Origin: DASZQL01 sp964391865
GTDB lineage: Bacteria; Planctomycetota; Phycisphaerae; Phycisphaerales; UBA1924
NCBI GenBank assembly: GCA_964391865.1
Contig: CAYMNQ010000009.1
Coordinates: 1 to 59,777 of the forward strand
Direction: 5' to 3'
Length of the DNA: 59,777 nucleotides
Part shown: positions 7,616 through 17,013 of the stretch, piece after piece
How the letters are laid out: each line of letters opens with the position of its first letter
How positions within the stretch are numbered: position 1 is the first letter of the stretch
The notes under the pieces: generated by a model
The model's database searches: none
The model's input: the letters and a program-made list of their open reading frames with translations, nothing else
Told to the model about the DNA's origin: nothing
Made by a program: the position numbers and the translations under genes

Positions 7616-9700
7616 ATGCGCGGAACTTTCAAGTTGTGGGGTGGTCGACCGATCGCCAAGTTTGCCCTGTGTGTTGCGATGATCGCCGGCAGCGTACTGG
7701 CAGCGCCTGCGGTTGCTGACCCAGTGAGCACGGCGTTCAATTACCAGGGGATTCTGAGCAATTCCGGTGCGCCGTTCACCGGCGATGCCGATGTGCGCTT
7801 CGAACTCTTTGATGATGCGATCGGCGGGGTTCAGATCGGTTCATCGCTCATGCTGCTCGGCCAGACGCTGAGCGACGGGCGCGTGACGACCGATCTTGAC
7901 TTCGGCCCCGGCAGCTTCACGGGCGATGCCCGGTGGCTTCAGATCTCCATCCGCACGCCGCCGTGGGACGGGATGGGCGCTGAGCCGCCGTTCACGGTTC
8001 TTTCGCCGCGTCAGTCGATCACCGCCGCGCCGTACGCGCTGTACGCGCTGTCGGGCAATCCGGGGCCGCAAGGGCCTGAGGGACCGATGGGGCCGGCCGG
8101 ACCGATGGGGCCTGCGGGGGCGATCGGGCCGACGGGCGCGACTGGCGCGCAGGGTCCGATGGGGTTGACCGGCGCGACCGGGGCGCAAGGTCCCATCGGG
8201 CTGACCGGTCCGCATGGGCCTCAAGGCATTCAAGGCGTGCAAGGACCGATCGGCCCGCAAGGCCCGGCGGGCGATACGCACTGGCTCATCAACGGCAGCG
8301 CGACGTACTACCCCGACGGGAATGTCGGCATCGGCACCAGCGCGCCGTCGGCAAAGCTGCATGTCTTCGCGGGCAACATCCTGGCCGACGTCGGCACATC
8401 CACGGCGGCGACGGCGTCGCTGACGCTCACCGGGGCGAGGTCGAACTCGGGCAACGTGGTGGGCAGCCTGATCTTCCGCAACTTCGATAGCAACGGCGCG
8501 TTGCTCGTGCCCTACGACGCCGCGTACGTACGCACGTCCAACGCGGATGGGAACGACTCGGGCAATCTCGGGTTCTTCACGAAGGCGACCGCGGATGCGG
8601 CGCCGGTGCAGCGCGCGGTCATCAGCACGTCGGGCAACCTCGGCATCGGCGCGAGCAGCCCATCCCACCCGCTTACGGTGAACAACGCCAACGGTCTGCT
8701 GATTGGCTCTCTCGCCACGGGCTTTACCAATCTCGAGATCAAGCTCAGCGCGGCGGAGGACGGGTACGCGCAGCTGCAGAGTGTTCAAGCATCGGGATCC
8801 GTGTGGGGCAACCTGATGCTGAATCCGATCAACGGCCGGGTGGGCGTGGGCACCGTCACTCCCGGCGCCAACAAAATGACGGTCGACGCCAACGGCTTCA
8901 ATACCGCCGTCGAAGTGAACAGCAATATCGCGGGCGGCGTGGCGCTTGTCGCCAACTCCACGGCTTTGACCGGCAACTCCGTCGCCGGCGACTTCTCCAA
9001 CGAGAGCAGCGGCGGCAGCGGCGTCTACGCGCGGGCAAACAGCACCACCGGCGTCACCTACGGCGTGCGCGGCGTGACCAGCAGCACCAGCGCCGGGGCC
9101 GCGGGCGTCCGCGGCGAGGCGCCGTCAAGCTCCAGCACCAACTACGGCGTGTACGGCTCGGCGACCGGCGCGACCGCCTTCGGCGTGTACGCCAACGGGC
9201 GGCTCGGCGCGTCGGGCACCAAGAGCTTCATGATCGATCACCCCCTCGACCCGGAGAACAAGGTGCTCCTCCACTACAGCGCCGAGAGCCCCGACGTGCT
9301 CAACATCTACAGCGGCAACATCGAGCTCGACGCCAACGGCGAAGCGTGGGTCACGCTGCCCGAATACTTCGAATCAATCAACTCCGACCCGCGCTACACG
9401 CTGGCATCGATCGGGGCCGCGGCGCCACTGCTGCACATCGCCCAAGAGGTCCAGGGCAACCAGTTCAAGATCGGCGGCGGCGCTCCCGGCCGGAAGGTGT
9501 CGTGGGAGATCAAAGCGAAGCGCACCGACCGCTTCGTGACCCAGCGCGGCGCGCCGACCGAGCGGCTCAAGACCGACGGCGAGCAGGGCAAGTACCTCGA
9601 ACCGGCGCTGTACGGCAAGCCGGACGAGATGGGCATCTTCTTCGCGCCGCCGAAGTCGAAGTCCCCGACCGCGGAGATCGAACTGCCCGCCGCCCAGTAA
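7616..9700 (+). CDS. Secreted fibre-like protein with collagen-like stalk
   Basis: 694 residues. The ATG at 7616 is used because GGAGG sits 8 bases upstream and a signal peptide follows (FALCVAMIAGSVLAAPAVA). The N-terminal domain (FNYQGILSNSGAPF, AAPYALYALSG) is paralogous to that of the protein at 4996. Residues about 150-221 are 24 uninterrupted Gly-X-Y triplets (8063-8278), a collagen-like triple-helix segment. The middle has repeated adhesin-like units (NVGIGTSAPSAKLHV, NLGIGASSPSHPL). The C terminus carries a conserved tail known from other exported fibre-like proteins: KSFMIDHPLDPENK, ESPDVLNIYSGN, LPEYFESINSDPRYTL and KVSWEIKAKR. Likely a trimeric cell-surface fibre. First gene of a three-gene unit with gaps of only 36-37 bases. 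Confidence 0.87.
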   Translation: MRGTFKLWGGRPIAKFALCVAMIAGSVLAAPAVADPVSTAFNYQGILSNSGAPFTGDADVRFELFDDAIGGVQIGSSLMLLGQTLSDGRVTTDLDFGPGSFTGDARWLQISIRTPPWDGMGAEPPFTVLSPRQSITAAPYALYALSGNPGPQGPEGPMGPAGPMGPAGAIGPTGATGAQGPMGLTGATGAQGPIGLTGPHGPQGIQGVQGPIGPQGPAGDTHWLINGSATYYPDGNVGIGTSAPSAKLHVFAGNILADVGTSTAATASLTLTGARSNSGNVVGSLIFRNFDSNGALLVPYDAAYVRTSNADGNDSGNLGFFTKATADAAPVQRAVISTSGNLGIGASSPSHPLTVNNANGLLIGSLATGFTNLEIKLSAAEDGYAQLQSVQASGSVWGNLMLNPINGRVGVGTVTPGANKMTVDANGFNTAVEVNSNIAGGVALVANSTALTGNSVAGDFSNESSGGSGVYARANSTTGVTYGVRGVTSSTSAGAAGVRGEAPSSSSTNYGVYGSATGATAFGVYANGRLGASGTKSFMIDHPLDPENKVLLHYSAESPDVLNIYSGNIELDANGEAWVTLPEYFESINSDPRYTLASIGAAAPLLHIAQEVQGNQFKIGGGAPGRKVSWEIKAKRTDRFVTQRGAPTERLKTDGEQGKYLEPALYGKPDEMGIFFAPPKSKSPTAEIELPAAQ

Positions 9701-9736
9701 TCCTCGAACCCAACACATTCAGCCGGAGATCATCCA

Positions 9737-12700
9737 ATGACTTTCCAGATACACACCGTCCGACTGTTCACGATGCTGGCACTCGCCGGCGCGGCCACCG
9801 CCGCTGCGCCGGAAAAGGCGCAGCTGGTCGCTTCGAAGCACACGTCCGCCGTCAGCGCGCCGCGGCCGAGCGGGATCAACTCGATTCTGATTGATGAAAG
9901 CGTCACGATGCCCGTCCACGAGCCGGCCGACGGCTACAGCGCCACGCGCCGGAGCGAGGAGGCGTGGCGGAACAGCCTCCGCAAACAGATCGGTTGGGAG
10001 AAGCTCGATCAGAAGACGAAGGACGAGCTCTGGGACTTCGCCGTCGGCCCGGATCAGATCGACGAGCGGGGCGCTCCGCTGGTCAGCTTTGCTTGGGCGT
10101 ACACGCCGCAGATCGTGCAGGCATCCGATCGACAGGCCCGCGACACGTTTCTCAACGTCGAGGGCGATCTGGTGGTCGCCGGCAGCCGGACCACGCCGAA
10201 CAACAGGATGCTGATCACGGAAGTCCGAGGGGCCGCCAACGCATCTGACGGTTGGACGCAGAACTGGGCGCGCAACTTCGGTCTGGGCGGCACGAATACC
10301 GCGACAATCCTCGCAACCACGGCGGACCTGTACGGCAACACCTTGGTCACCGGAACGATCGACAACGGGAACTACCTGCTCTGGCAGTTCAATGGATCGG
10401 ACGGCGCGACGTTCGGCAGCCTCACCAACTTTACACCGCCGGGCGGCGCGGCCGGTTCGGGCAACGGCGTGGTGGTCGACCCGATCGAAGGGTACATCTA
10501 CGTCTGCGGCACGGCCGGGGCGGCCAACACGTTCATCGCGCGGCATCGACCGGACACCAACCGCACCCGCGACTGGGTTGTGCCGATCCCAGCGGGCACC
10601 AATCCGTTGCTTGCCGGGGAAGACCCGATCCGGATCAGCCGGCGGGGCGAGGTCTATGTGTGCGGCGACACGAATGAGAAAGCGTTCGTCGCCAAGATCC
10701 AACCGATCGACGGCTCGGCGGACTGGGTCTGGTCCGACACATTGGACAGCTACGGCCAAGCCATGGACCTGGACTTCGATGGCAATCCGTACGTCTGTGC
10801 GTTGGGCTTCGAGGGCCAGGGCTGGAAGGTCTACAAGATCGACCGGCTGACCGGCCAAGCGCTCTGGACCGCGTCCGTCGCTTCCGGGCAGCCTCACGAC
10901 ATCGCGGTGGACGGCGAGGGCAATGCGTATGTGTGCGGCTCCGCGTCCGCTTCGACCCAGCAGTTTGTCGTGCGCAAGTACAACGCCGCGGGCGTTCTGC
11001 AGTGGACACAGACCTACGGCACCACCGGGATCGCCCGTCGAATCACGCTCGACCGGCTGGGTAATCCGTACGTGACGGGCGCCTTCTCGGTCGGCGTCGA
11101 TGTCACCAAGCTGAACCCTGCGAACGGCCAGGTCGTGTGGCAGGTTGACGACGGTCCCAGATTCTCAGCCTCGGAAAACAACATGGCGTTCAGCGTGGAA
11201 GGCATCAACGTTGATGCGAACGGCTCGGTGTATGTCGCCGGGCACCGCGTGGCTTCCGCCCCGGGTGTCACGGTCGCCGGCGAGTACTTCGTCATCAAGT
11301 ACGAGCAGCCGTACCTCTACATCCCGCAGATCATCAAGTCCAACCCCGACATCCGCATCGAGAAGCGGAGCCTGTGGGCGCCGGACATTCAGGATGAATT
11401 GAACAACCGCACGCCGAACCTCTTCAACTCCAGCTTCAATCTCTTCAGCTTCCCGCTCAACCCGATCGAGTCCGTCCTGAACACGATTCTGTATCGGCGC
11501 ATCAGCTACGGCTTGCAGGGCAACGGCCTCGCGCAGGGCGGGTTGATCTTCGACTTCGTGAACAATCCGTCGATCGGCGTCAAGTGGGAGACGACCATCA
11601 GCGGCGGCACGTTCGACGCGACCGCCAAGGGCGAGCTCGCGATCGTGGCGCCGCCCGACGGCGGGGTGGGCGGGCCGGTCGCGGGGCAGCCCTTCTCACT
11701 CTCGATGAACTGGGAGCCGGACGCGAAGGCGCTCGAACTCATCGCCAACAATTTCCCGCGCATCACGTCGGCGCTGAAATCGTCCGTGACCGGCGATATC
11801 AATCTGAGAGGCTACGCGCACGACACCACGGCCGGGCTGATTGTCGACGAATCCATCCCCTTCCCGAATATCAGCGACCTGAACAACAGAACGCTCGTGG
11901 AATTCGACTCCAACGGCTTCGCCATCCCGCTCAACGAGTGGTACGACATCCGGGCGTCGAGCCCGCCGCAGTCCACCTACGCCAACGCGCAGGTCCGGCT
12001 GCCGAAGCTGCGCGCGAGCTCGAAGTACGACACGAACGATGCGCTCCTGAAGAGCACCGTCTCTGAGAAATTCGTCAAGGGCCGCGTCAACCTGACCAAC
12101 ATCATGGTGTCGTACGCGACGGGCGGCTTTGTGCCGGTGGTTGAATGGAGCGACTCATCCATCCTGCACGACGTGAACATCTATCTTGCCTTGCTCCAGG
12201 CGTACTTCCGCGGCGACATCGCCGTCGAGCAGGACCTCACCCTCGAGCTGCGCCCGTACGTGAAGCTGGAGTTCGACTCCGGCGCGTCCACCGTCACACT
12301 GCCGCTGGCGCGCACGGGCACTCCCGGGAACTACACCTACCAAGCGAACTACACGCACACCCCGGGGCTTCCCGCCGACGGCAATATCGAGATCACGCCC
12401 ACCTTCGGCATGAAGGCGGTGCTGACGAATCGGAGCGGGCTGCGCTTCGGGCTGTACGCGGGTTTCGAGCCGCTGGATGTCGATATCTCCGCCTCCGCCG
12501 TGGGGTACGACCTGATCAACATCAACAGCTGCGTGGAGTGCCTGGAGTGGGATCTGATCCAACTGGCGTCAGGCGCGAGCTCGCGGATTTCCAGCACGCT
12601 GAACAACGGGAAGCTCAATCTGTTCAATCAGACGTTCCCCGAGTTCACGTTCCCTGAAGAGCAGGAGCAGGCGCCGATCCAGGTCGTCGGCTCGGTGAAC

Positions 12701-14236
12701 AACCAGCCGCAACTCGCGGGCTCGAGCCGCGCGTTCGCGCCGATGATCATCTACAACCAGCGCACGCCGCCGACGCAGAGCGCGTTCGCCGCGCAGATCA
12801 ACGCAACCGAGCCGATGGTGCTCTACGGGAACAACTTCTTCACGGGCTCAAACATCCGCGTGAAGATGAAGCACCACGGGCGGACGGAGGATCTCGCCGT
12901 CACGCGGCTGAACGACCAGGCGCTGCTCGTGCAGGTGCCGCGCCGCTTCTTCCTGCTGCCGGGCATCTCCCGCATCTGGGTGCAGACGAACAACGGCCGC
13001 TCCAAGACCATGGAGTTCCCCATCGAATACCCCGTTCCCAACTTCACCGGGCTCGCCGATCAACTCTGGGCCGGCGACCCGCGCTGGAGCGGTGAGGGCG
13101 AGAGCGGCAGCGAGGGGCTGATCGCCGTGGACGGCGGGACGCCCGGCGGCAACGACACCTTCATCGCGCGGCGCGACTACTACACCTATCTGCGCACGAC
13201 TCTTTGGAGCACCGCGTTCCTGCCCGCGGGCCAAACGAGCACCGCCGTGCAGTGGTTCCCGTCCTTCAAGGGCTGGGAAACAGGCTCGGCACGAGTCCCG
13301 CCCGGCTTCCCCACGCTCGTCGCGCTCAACGCTCCGGGCACGAGCGATGATGTCGCCCTCGGCCGATTCCGTCAGGCGGCGCCGCTGCCCGAGTTCATCA
13401 ACGACGGCTTCTTCCGCGCCACACTGCAGGAGGACCTGCACCGCTCGCCGAAGTTCCTGGAGTTCGCGCTCGTCAACCCCGGCCCCGGCGGCGGCGAGAG
13501 CCGCGTTCGGACCGCCGAGATCCCGGCTCCCAAACCTGTGATGAACGAACTCTTCCCCGCGATTGTGCCGCCGGGAAGCGTCGCCGCAGGCGAGTTCCTG
13601 CGCCTCGACGTCCGCGGCCCGGAGAGTGTCCCCTTCTTCGCCGGCTACGAGAACGAGAAGTACGGCAACTTCACCCCCGAGTCCGTCGTCCGGATCAACG
13701 GCGTCGCGGTGACAACCGAGTACGTCAGCCCCGGTTTGCTCGTGGGCCTGATCCCCGCGGCGAACCTGACCACCCCGGGCAACCGAATCATCACGGTCAG
13801 CACGCCCAGCGGCGGGACGAAGTATCAGGAAACCCTCCGCAACGGTGCCGGCACGGTCGTCTTCAACGGCATGGTCGACAGCGGCGGTATCTCTGATCCC
13901 ATGGTCCTCGAAGTACTGTGGGCGCAGCCGGTCATCACCGGCGTCAGCCACCCGACGCTCACAGTCGGCGTGCCGCCCGAAGTGCCCAGCGCGGTTGACG
14001 GCGTGCCCGTCACGGACGGGCACAACTTCTCCGTGGTCGGCGAGAACTTCGCACCCAACTGCGTCCTCTACTGGAACGGCAACATCATCCCCTCCACCCG
14101 AGACGACGCGGGACACATCCGCGCCACGCTGACCGCCGCCCAGGTTGCTTCGATCGGGCAGGCCCGCGTCGAGGTCGGCAACCCGGCTCCCAACGCGCGG
14201 ACCTCCACGCGGGTCTTCGTTCAGATCATCCCGTAA
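9737..14236 (+). CDS. Very large secreted beta-propeller and TIG-domain protein
   Basis: 1499 residues with a signal peptide (FTMLALAGAATAAA). The first third contains SBBP/NHL-like propeller repeats with the pattern GN-YV-G and a following open strand (DLYGNTLVTGT, EGNAYVCGSAS, RLGNPYVTGAFSVG, NGSVYVAGHR). The middle is beta-rich with no clear motif. The C-terminal third holds at least two IPT/TIG-type immunoglobulin folds (ATEPMVLYGNNFFTGSNIRVKM, HNFSVVGENFAPNCVLYWNG) separated by long extended segments. No dockerin or membrane anchor is seen. It probably works outside the cytoplasm as an adhesin or matrix protein together with its two operon neighbours; no enzymatic motif was recognised. 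Confidence 0.8.
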   Translation: MTFQIHTVRLFTMLALAGAATAAAPEKAQLVASKHTSAVSAPRPSGINSILIDESVTMPVHEPADGYSATRRSEEAWRNSLRKQIGWEKLDQKTKDELWDFAVGPDQIDERGAPLVSFAWAYTPQIVQASDRQARDTFLNVEGDLVVAGSRTTPNNRMLITEVRGAANASDGWTQNWARNFGLGGTNTATILATTADLYGNTLVTGTIDNGNYLLWQFNGSDGATFGSLTNFTPPGGAAGSGNGVVVDPIEGYIYVCGTAGAANTFIARHRPDTNRTRDWVVPIPAGTNPLLAGEDPIRISRRGEVYVCGDTNEKAFVAKIQPIDGSADWVWSDTLDSYGQAMDLDFDGNPYVCALGFEGQGWKVYKIDRLTGQALWTASVASGQPHDIAVDGEGNAYVCGSASASTQQFVVRKYNAAGVLQWTQTYGTTGIARRITLDRLGNPYVTGAFSVGVDVTKLNPANGQVVWQVDDGPRFSASENNMAFSVEGINVDANGSVYVAGHRVASAPGVTVAGEYFVIKYEQPYLYIPQIIKSNPDIRIEKRSLWAPDIQDELNNRTPNLFNSSFNLFSFPLNPIESVLNTILYRRISYGLQGNGLAQGGLIFDFVNNPSIGVKWETTISGGTFDATAKGELAIVAPPDGGVGGPVAGQPFSLSMNWEPDAKALELIANNFPRITSALKSSVTGDINLRGYAHDTTAGLIVDESIPFPNISDLNNRTLVEFDSNGFAIPLNEWYDIRASSPPQSTYANAQVRLPKLRASSKYDTNDALLKSTVSEKFVKGRVNLTNIMVSYATGGFVPVVEWSDSSILHDVNIYLALLQAYFRGDIAVEQDLTLELRPYVKLEFDSGASTVTLPLARTGTPGNYTYQANYTHTPGLPADGNIEITPTFGMKAVLTNRSGLRFGLYAGFEPLDVDISASAVGYDLININSCVECLEWDLIQLASGASSRISSTLNNGKLNLFNQTFPEFTFPEEQEQAPIQVVGSVNNQPQLAGSSRAFAPMIIYNQRTPPTQSAFAAQINATEPMVLYGNNFFTGSNIRVKMKHHGRTEDLAVTRLNDQALLVQVPRRFFLLPGISRIWVQTNNGRSKTMEFPIEYPVPNFTGLADQLWAGDPRWSGEGESGSEGLIAVDGGTPGGNDTFIARRDYYTYLRTTLWSTAFLPAGQTSTAVQWFPSFKGWETGSARVPPGFPTLVALNAPGTSDDVALGRFRQAAPLPEFINDGFFRATLQEDLHRSPKFLEFALVNPGPGGGESRVRTAEIPAPKPVMNELFPAIVPPGSVAAGEFLRLDVRGPESVPFFAGYENEKYGNFTPESVVRINGVAVTTEYVSPGLLVGLIPAANLTTPGNRIITVSTPSGGTKYQETLRNGAGTVVFNGMVDSGGISDPMVLEVLWAQPVITGVSHPTLTVGVPPEVPSAVDGVPVTDGHNFSVVGENFAPNCVLYWNGNIIPSTRDDAGHIRATLTAAQVASIGQARVEVGNPAPNARTSTRVFVQIIP

Positions 14237-14273
14237 CCCTCGCTCACCCTGAGTGATCACTGGAATATTCGCC

Positions 14274-14708
14274 ATGAAACGCTCCACCAGTTCGCTCCGC
14301 ATCGTGGTCGCCGCCGCGGCATCGATGCTCGCCACTGCCTCCCTCGCCGTCGCCGGTCCGATGTTCGCGGTCTCCTGGTTCTCGATGGACTGCGGCGGCT
14401 CCACCTCATCGTCCGGCGGCTTCAGCATGACGGGCACCATCGGCCAGCCCGATGCCCGCACCGTCAGCGCCGGACCGCTCATGCTCGCGGGCGGGTTCGA
14501 GTACGACTTCACCGCGATGCCGCCCGCCTGCCCCGGCGATGTCAACGGCGACAACATGGTCGGGCTCGCCGACATCGCCGAGATCATCAACTGCTGGGCG
14601 CAGCCCGCGAGTTGCAACATCGCCGCCGACCTCGACTCGAGCGATTCGATCGGGCTCGGCGATCTCGCGGTGATCATCAACTTCTGGGGCACGTCCTGCC
14701 CGAGGTAA
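14274..14708 (+). CDS. Small secreted GTIGQ-module protein with GC-type dockerin
   Basis: 144 residues: a signal peptide (RIVVAAAASMLATASLAVA), then the module SWFSMDCGGSTSSSGGF with GTIGQPDARTVSAGP, then a dockerin pair CPGDVNGDNMVGLADIAEI and LDSSDSIGLGDLAVIIN, ending CPR. It is the minimal form of the architecture found in the protein at 6340, with nothing between signal and module. This suggests the module itself is a unit that can be displayed. It is the last gene of the 7616 unit, 37 bases after the giant protein, and is followed by a strong terminator. Confidence 0.85.
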   Translation: MKRSTSSLRIVVAAAASMLATASLAVAGPMFAVSWFSMDCGGSTSSSGGFSMTGTIGQPDARTVSAGPLMLAGGFEYDFTAMPPACPGDVNGDNMVGLADIAEIINCWAQPASCNIAADLDSSDSIGLGDLAVIINFWGTSCPR

Positions 14709-14771
14709 CGCTCGGGCAAGGTCAGCAGATCTTCGCGATCGCAATCGAGACCAACAACACACACACAACTC

Positions 14772-14810
14772 CCCGAGGCACGGCGAACACCCGTGCCTCG
14801 GGTTTCTTTT
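14772..14810 (+). terminator. Rho-independent terminator after the 7616-14708 unit
   Basis: A perfect 12-base stem CCCGAGGCACGG (14772-14783) with its complement at 14791-14802, a 7-base loop and TTTCTTTT. It separates the secretome operon from the convergent kinase gene ending at 14827. Confidence 0.92.
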
Positions 14811-14826
14811 GCTCTCAGCGCCCGCT

Positions 14827-17013
14827 TCAGCTGTGATCCTCGTCTAGCGACTTCTTCACGGTGTCGGCCTCTTCATCCCGGTTGGTTGCCCGAAGGGCCT
14901 GGATGAGGTTCTCGCGAACCATCCGAATTGTCTGATGGCCGCGCGTGGGGAACAACTCAAGGCCCATCGCCTCCGCTTCTCGCAACAGTGAAACCGCGGT
15001 CTCGGCCTCTCCCGTATTGAGACGCACCGTTGCAAGATCGTTCAGACACAGCACAACAGTGGGATGCTTGAGCCCCACGGCTTCACGCTGCGCCGCCAGC
15101 GCTGTCTTGGCCAGGTCAAGGGCCTCCGCCCATTTCTTCTCACCGATCGCGATGCGCGCCTGCGCTGAAATGTGAAACCCCAGAATCTCGGGGTGAACAT
15201 TGGGGATCAACTCGTGCATCGCCAGCGACTCGGCCAGCAGCGGCTTCGCTTTCGCGAACTCGCCCACGGCGATGTACGTCGATGCGAGGTTGTAGATGTT
15301 CCTCGCGAGCCGCGTGTCGTCGCGGAAAGAACTGACGCGCTGCAGCGCCACGGCCTGCTCATAGTAGACGGCGGCTTCAGCGTGCCGCCCCTGCTTCCGC
15401 CGCAACAGACCCATGTTGTTGATCGAGTCGGCCAGGTTCGGGTCGCCCGGATCGAGCACTGTTCGTCGAATCTCCAGCGCTTTCGCAAAGGATGTCTCGG
15501 CGCGATCCAGGTCGCCGCGCTCGCGGTGGATGATGCCCGCGATGTTGTGAACCACCGCCTGCACCTCGGGAATGTTCGTCCCGCCGGGGGCGTTGGGATC
15601 CTCGATCTGCGACTCAATCCGATGTACCGCGTCAATCAGCAGTGGCTCCTTGCCCAGACTCCCCTTGGGCGTCGCCGCGGTGAGCGCGTACAGCAGCGCT
15701 TGCGACACGCCTTCCGACACCGCGGTCTCGCGTTCGGCGATATCGCGCGCCCGATTCGCGTTGATCGTCGCGAATGTCAGCGCTACCACGGCAGCAACAA
15801 GAACGACGAGCACCGCCGCGAGCGAGCCGACGATCGTGCGATTGCGCCTGGCAAATTTGCGGAGCTGGTAGATCGCAGAGGGCGGGCGCGCCGAGATCGG
15901 CTCGTCCCGCAGGAACCGCCGCAGGTCGGCGGCGAACTCGAAGATCGAGTCGTACCGCCGCGTCTTATCCTTGTCGATCGCCTTGTGCACGATCGTTTCA
16001 AGATCCCCCCTCAGGCCCGGCGACAGTGTGCTGAGGCGCGACGGCGCGTCCTCGGTGATGCGGCGTAACGCCTCGGGTACTGAGAGCTCACGCACATCAA
16101 TCGGCAGTCGGCCCGTCAGCATCTCGTAGAGGATGAGCCCCAGCGCGTAGATGTCGCTGCGCGTGTCGACGTCGGCGGACTTGCCCGAGACCTGCTCGGG
16201 GCTCATGTACGCGAGCGTCCCGAGAATCTCGCCCGCGCTGGTCTGCATTGATGCCAGCCCCAGTTCGTGATTCGTCAGCTTCGCAATGCCGAAGTCGAGG
16301 ATCTTGGGCTTCGGGCCGTCGATCGTCCCGCACACCAGCACGTTCGCCGGCTTGAGATCGCGGTGGATCACCCCGCGCTGGTGCGCGAAGCTCACTCCCT
16401 CGCAGATGCTGAGCATCAGCTCGACGCGCTGATCAATGGAAAGCTCGTGATCGCGGAGGTAGGCGCTGAGCGACACGCCCTCGATCAACTCCATCACCAT
16501 GAAGTGGGTCGGCCGCCCTTCAACCGTCTCGATGCCGGTTTCATAAATCTGAGCGATGCACGGATGCACCAGCCCCGCCTGGATCTGCCCTTCGCGGATG
16601 AACCGCGTCGATCGCTGCCCGGCGCTGCCCCCTCTCGCCCGCATGACCTTGAGCGCCACGCGGCGCTTGGGGGATTCTTGCTCGGCTTCGTACACGATGC
16701 CCATGCCGCCGGCGCCGATCTCCCGGATCAGCCGATAGCGGCCGATGTGGGCCGGCACGCCGCGAGAGTCCGCCGAATGTGCGGTCGCGTGCGCAGCGCC
16801 CGAGATTGACCGCGCTTCAAGAAACTCGTCGTCGTCGCTGTCATACCGCAAGAGCGATTCGACGCGCTCACGCAGCGCCGCGTCCCCCGCGCATTCTTGA
16901 TCGAGCAGCTTCACCCGCTCGGCGGATGGCAGATCACAGACCCGTTGAAAGACCGCGAATACTCGCTCATGCCGAGCCGCGTCGTGATGATCGTGTGGAG
17001 TCGCCCCGCTCAC
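14827..17013 (-). CDS. Membrane Ser/Thr protein kinase with TPR sensor region
   Basis: 728 residues. The N-terminal helical segment (ERVFAVFQRVCDL, ALRERVESLL) is followed by a complete kinase domain: GAGGMG loop, VALKVM, HRDLKPANVL, LDFGIAKL, GTLAYMSPEQ and DIYALGLILYEML. One transmembrane helix (GSLAAVLVVLVAAVVAL) lies near residue 395. The C-terminal 300 residues are tetratricopeptide repeats (ADSINNMGLLRRKQGRHAEA, RNIYNLASTYIAVGEF, VLCLNDLATVRLNTGEAE). The GTG at 17013 overlaps the sigma factor stop as GTGA, so the pair is translationally coupled. It is convergent with the secretome operon. Substrate unknown. Confidence 0.9.
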   Translation of the reverse strand: MSGATPHDHHDAARHERVFAVFQRVCDLPSAERVKLLDQECAGDAALRERVESLLRYDSDDDEFLEARSISGAAHATAHSADSRGVPAHIGRYRLIREIGAGGMGIVYEAEQESPKRRVALKVMRARGGSAGQRSTRFIREGQIQAGLVHPCIAQIYETGIETVEGRPTHFMVMELIEGVSLSAYLRDHELSIDQRVELMLSICEGVSFAHQRGVIHRDLKPANVLVCGTIDGPKPKILDFGIAKLTNHELGLASMQTSAGEILGTLAYMSPEQVSGKSADVDTRSDIYALGLILYEMLTGRLPIDVRELSVPEALRRITEDAPSRLSTLSPGLRGDLETIVHKAIDKDKTRRYDSIFEFAADLRRFLRDEPISARPPSAIYQLRKFARRNRTIVGSLAAVLVVLVAAVVALTFATINANRARDIAERETAVSEGVSQALLYALTAATPKGSLGKEPLLIDAVHRIESQIEDPNAPGGTNIPEVQAVVHNIAGIIHRERGDLDRAETSFAKALEIRRTVLDPGDPNLADSINNMGLLRRKQGRHAEAAVYYEQAVALQRVSSFRDDTRLARNIYNLASTYIAVGEFAKAKPLLAESLAMHELIPNVHPEILGFHISAQARIAIGEKKWAEALDLAKTALAAQREAVGLKHPTVVLCLNDLATVRLNTGEAETAVSLLREAEAMGLELFPTRGHQTIRMVRENLIQALRATNRDEEADTVKKSLDEDHS

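Noticed and set aside
8063..8278. Possible tandem DNA repeat or CRISPR-like array
   Set aside because: The periodicity is 9 bases and fully explained by Gly-X-Y codons; no spacers.
12848..14764. 638-codon minus-strand frame opposite the giant secreted protein
   Set aside because: It reads the complement of TIG and dockerin coding DNA; no motif, no RBS.
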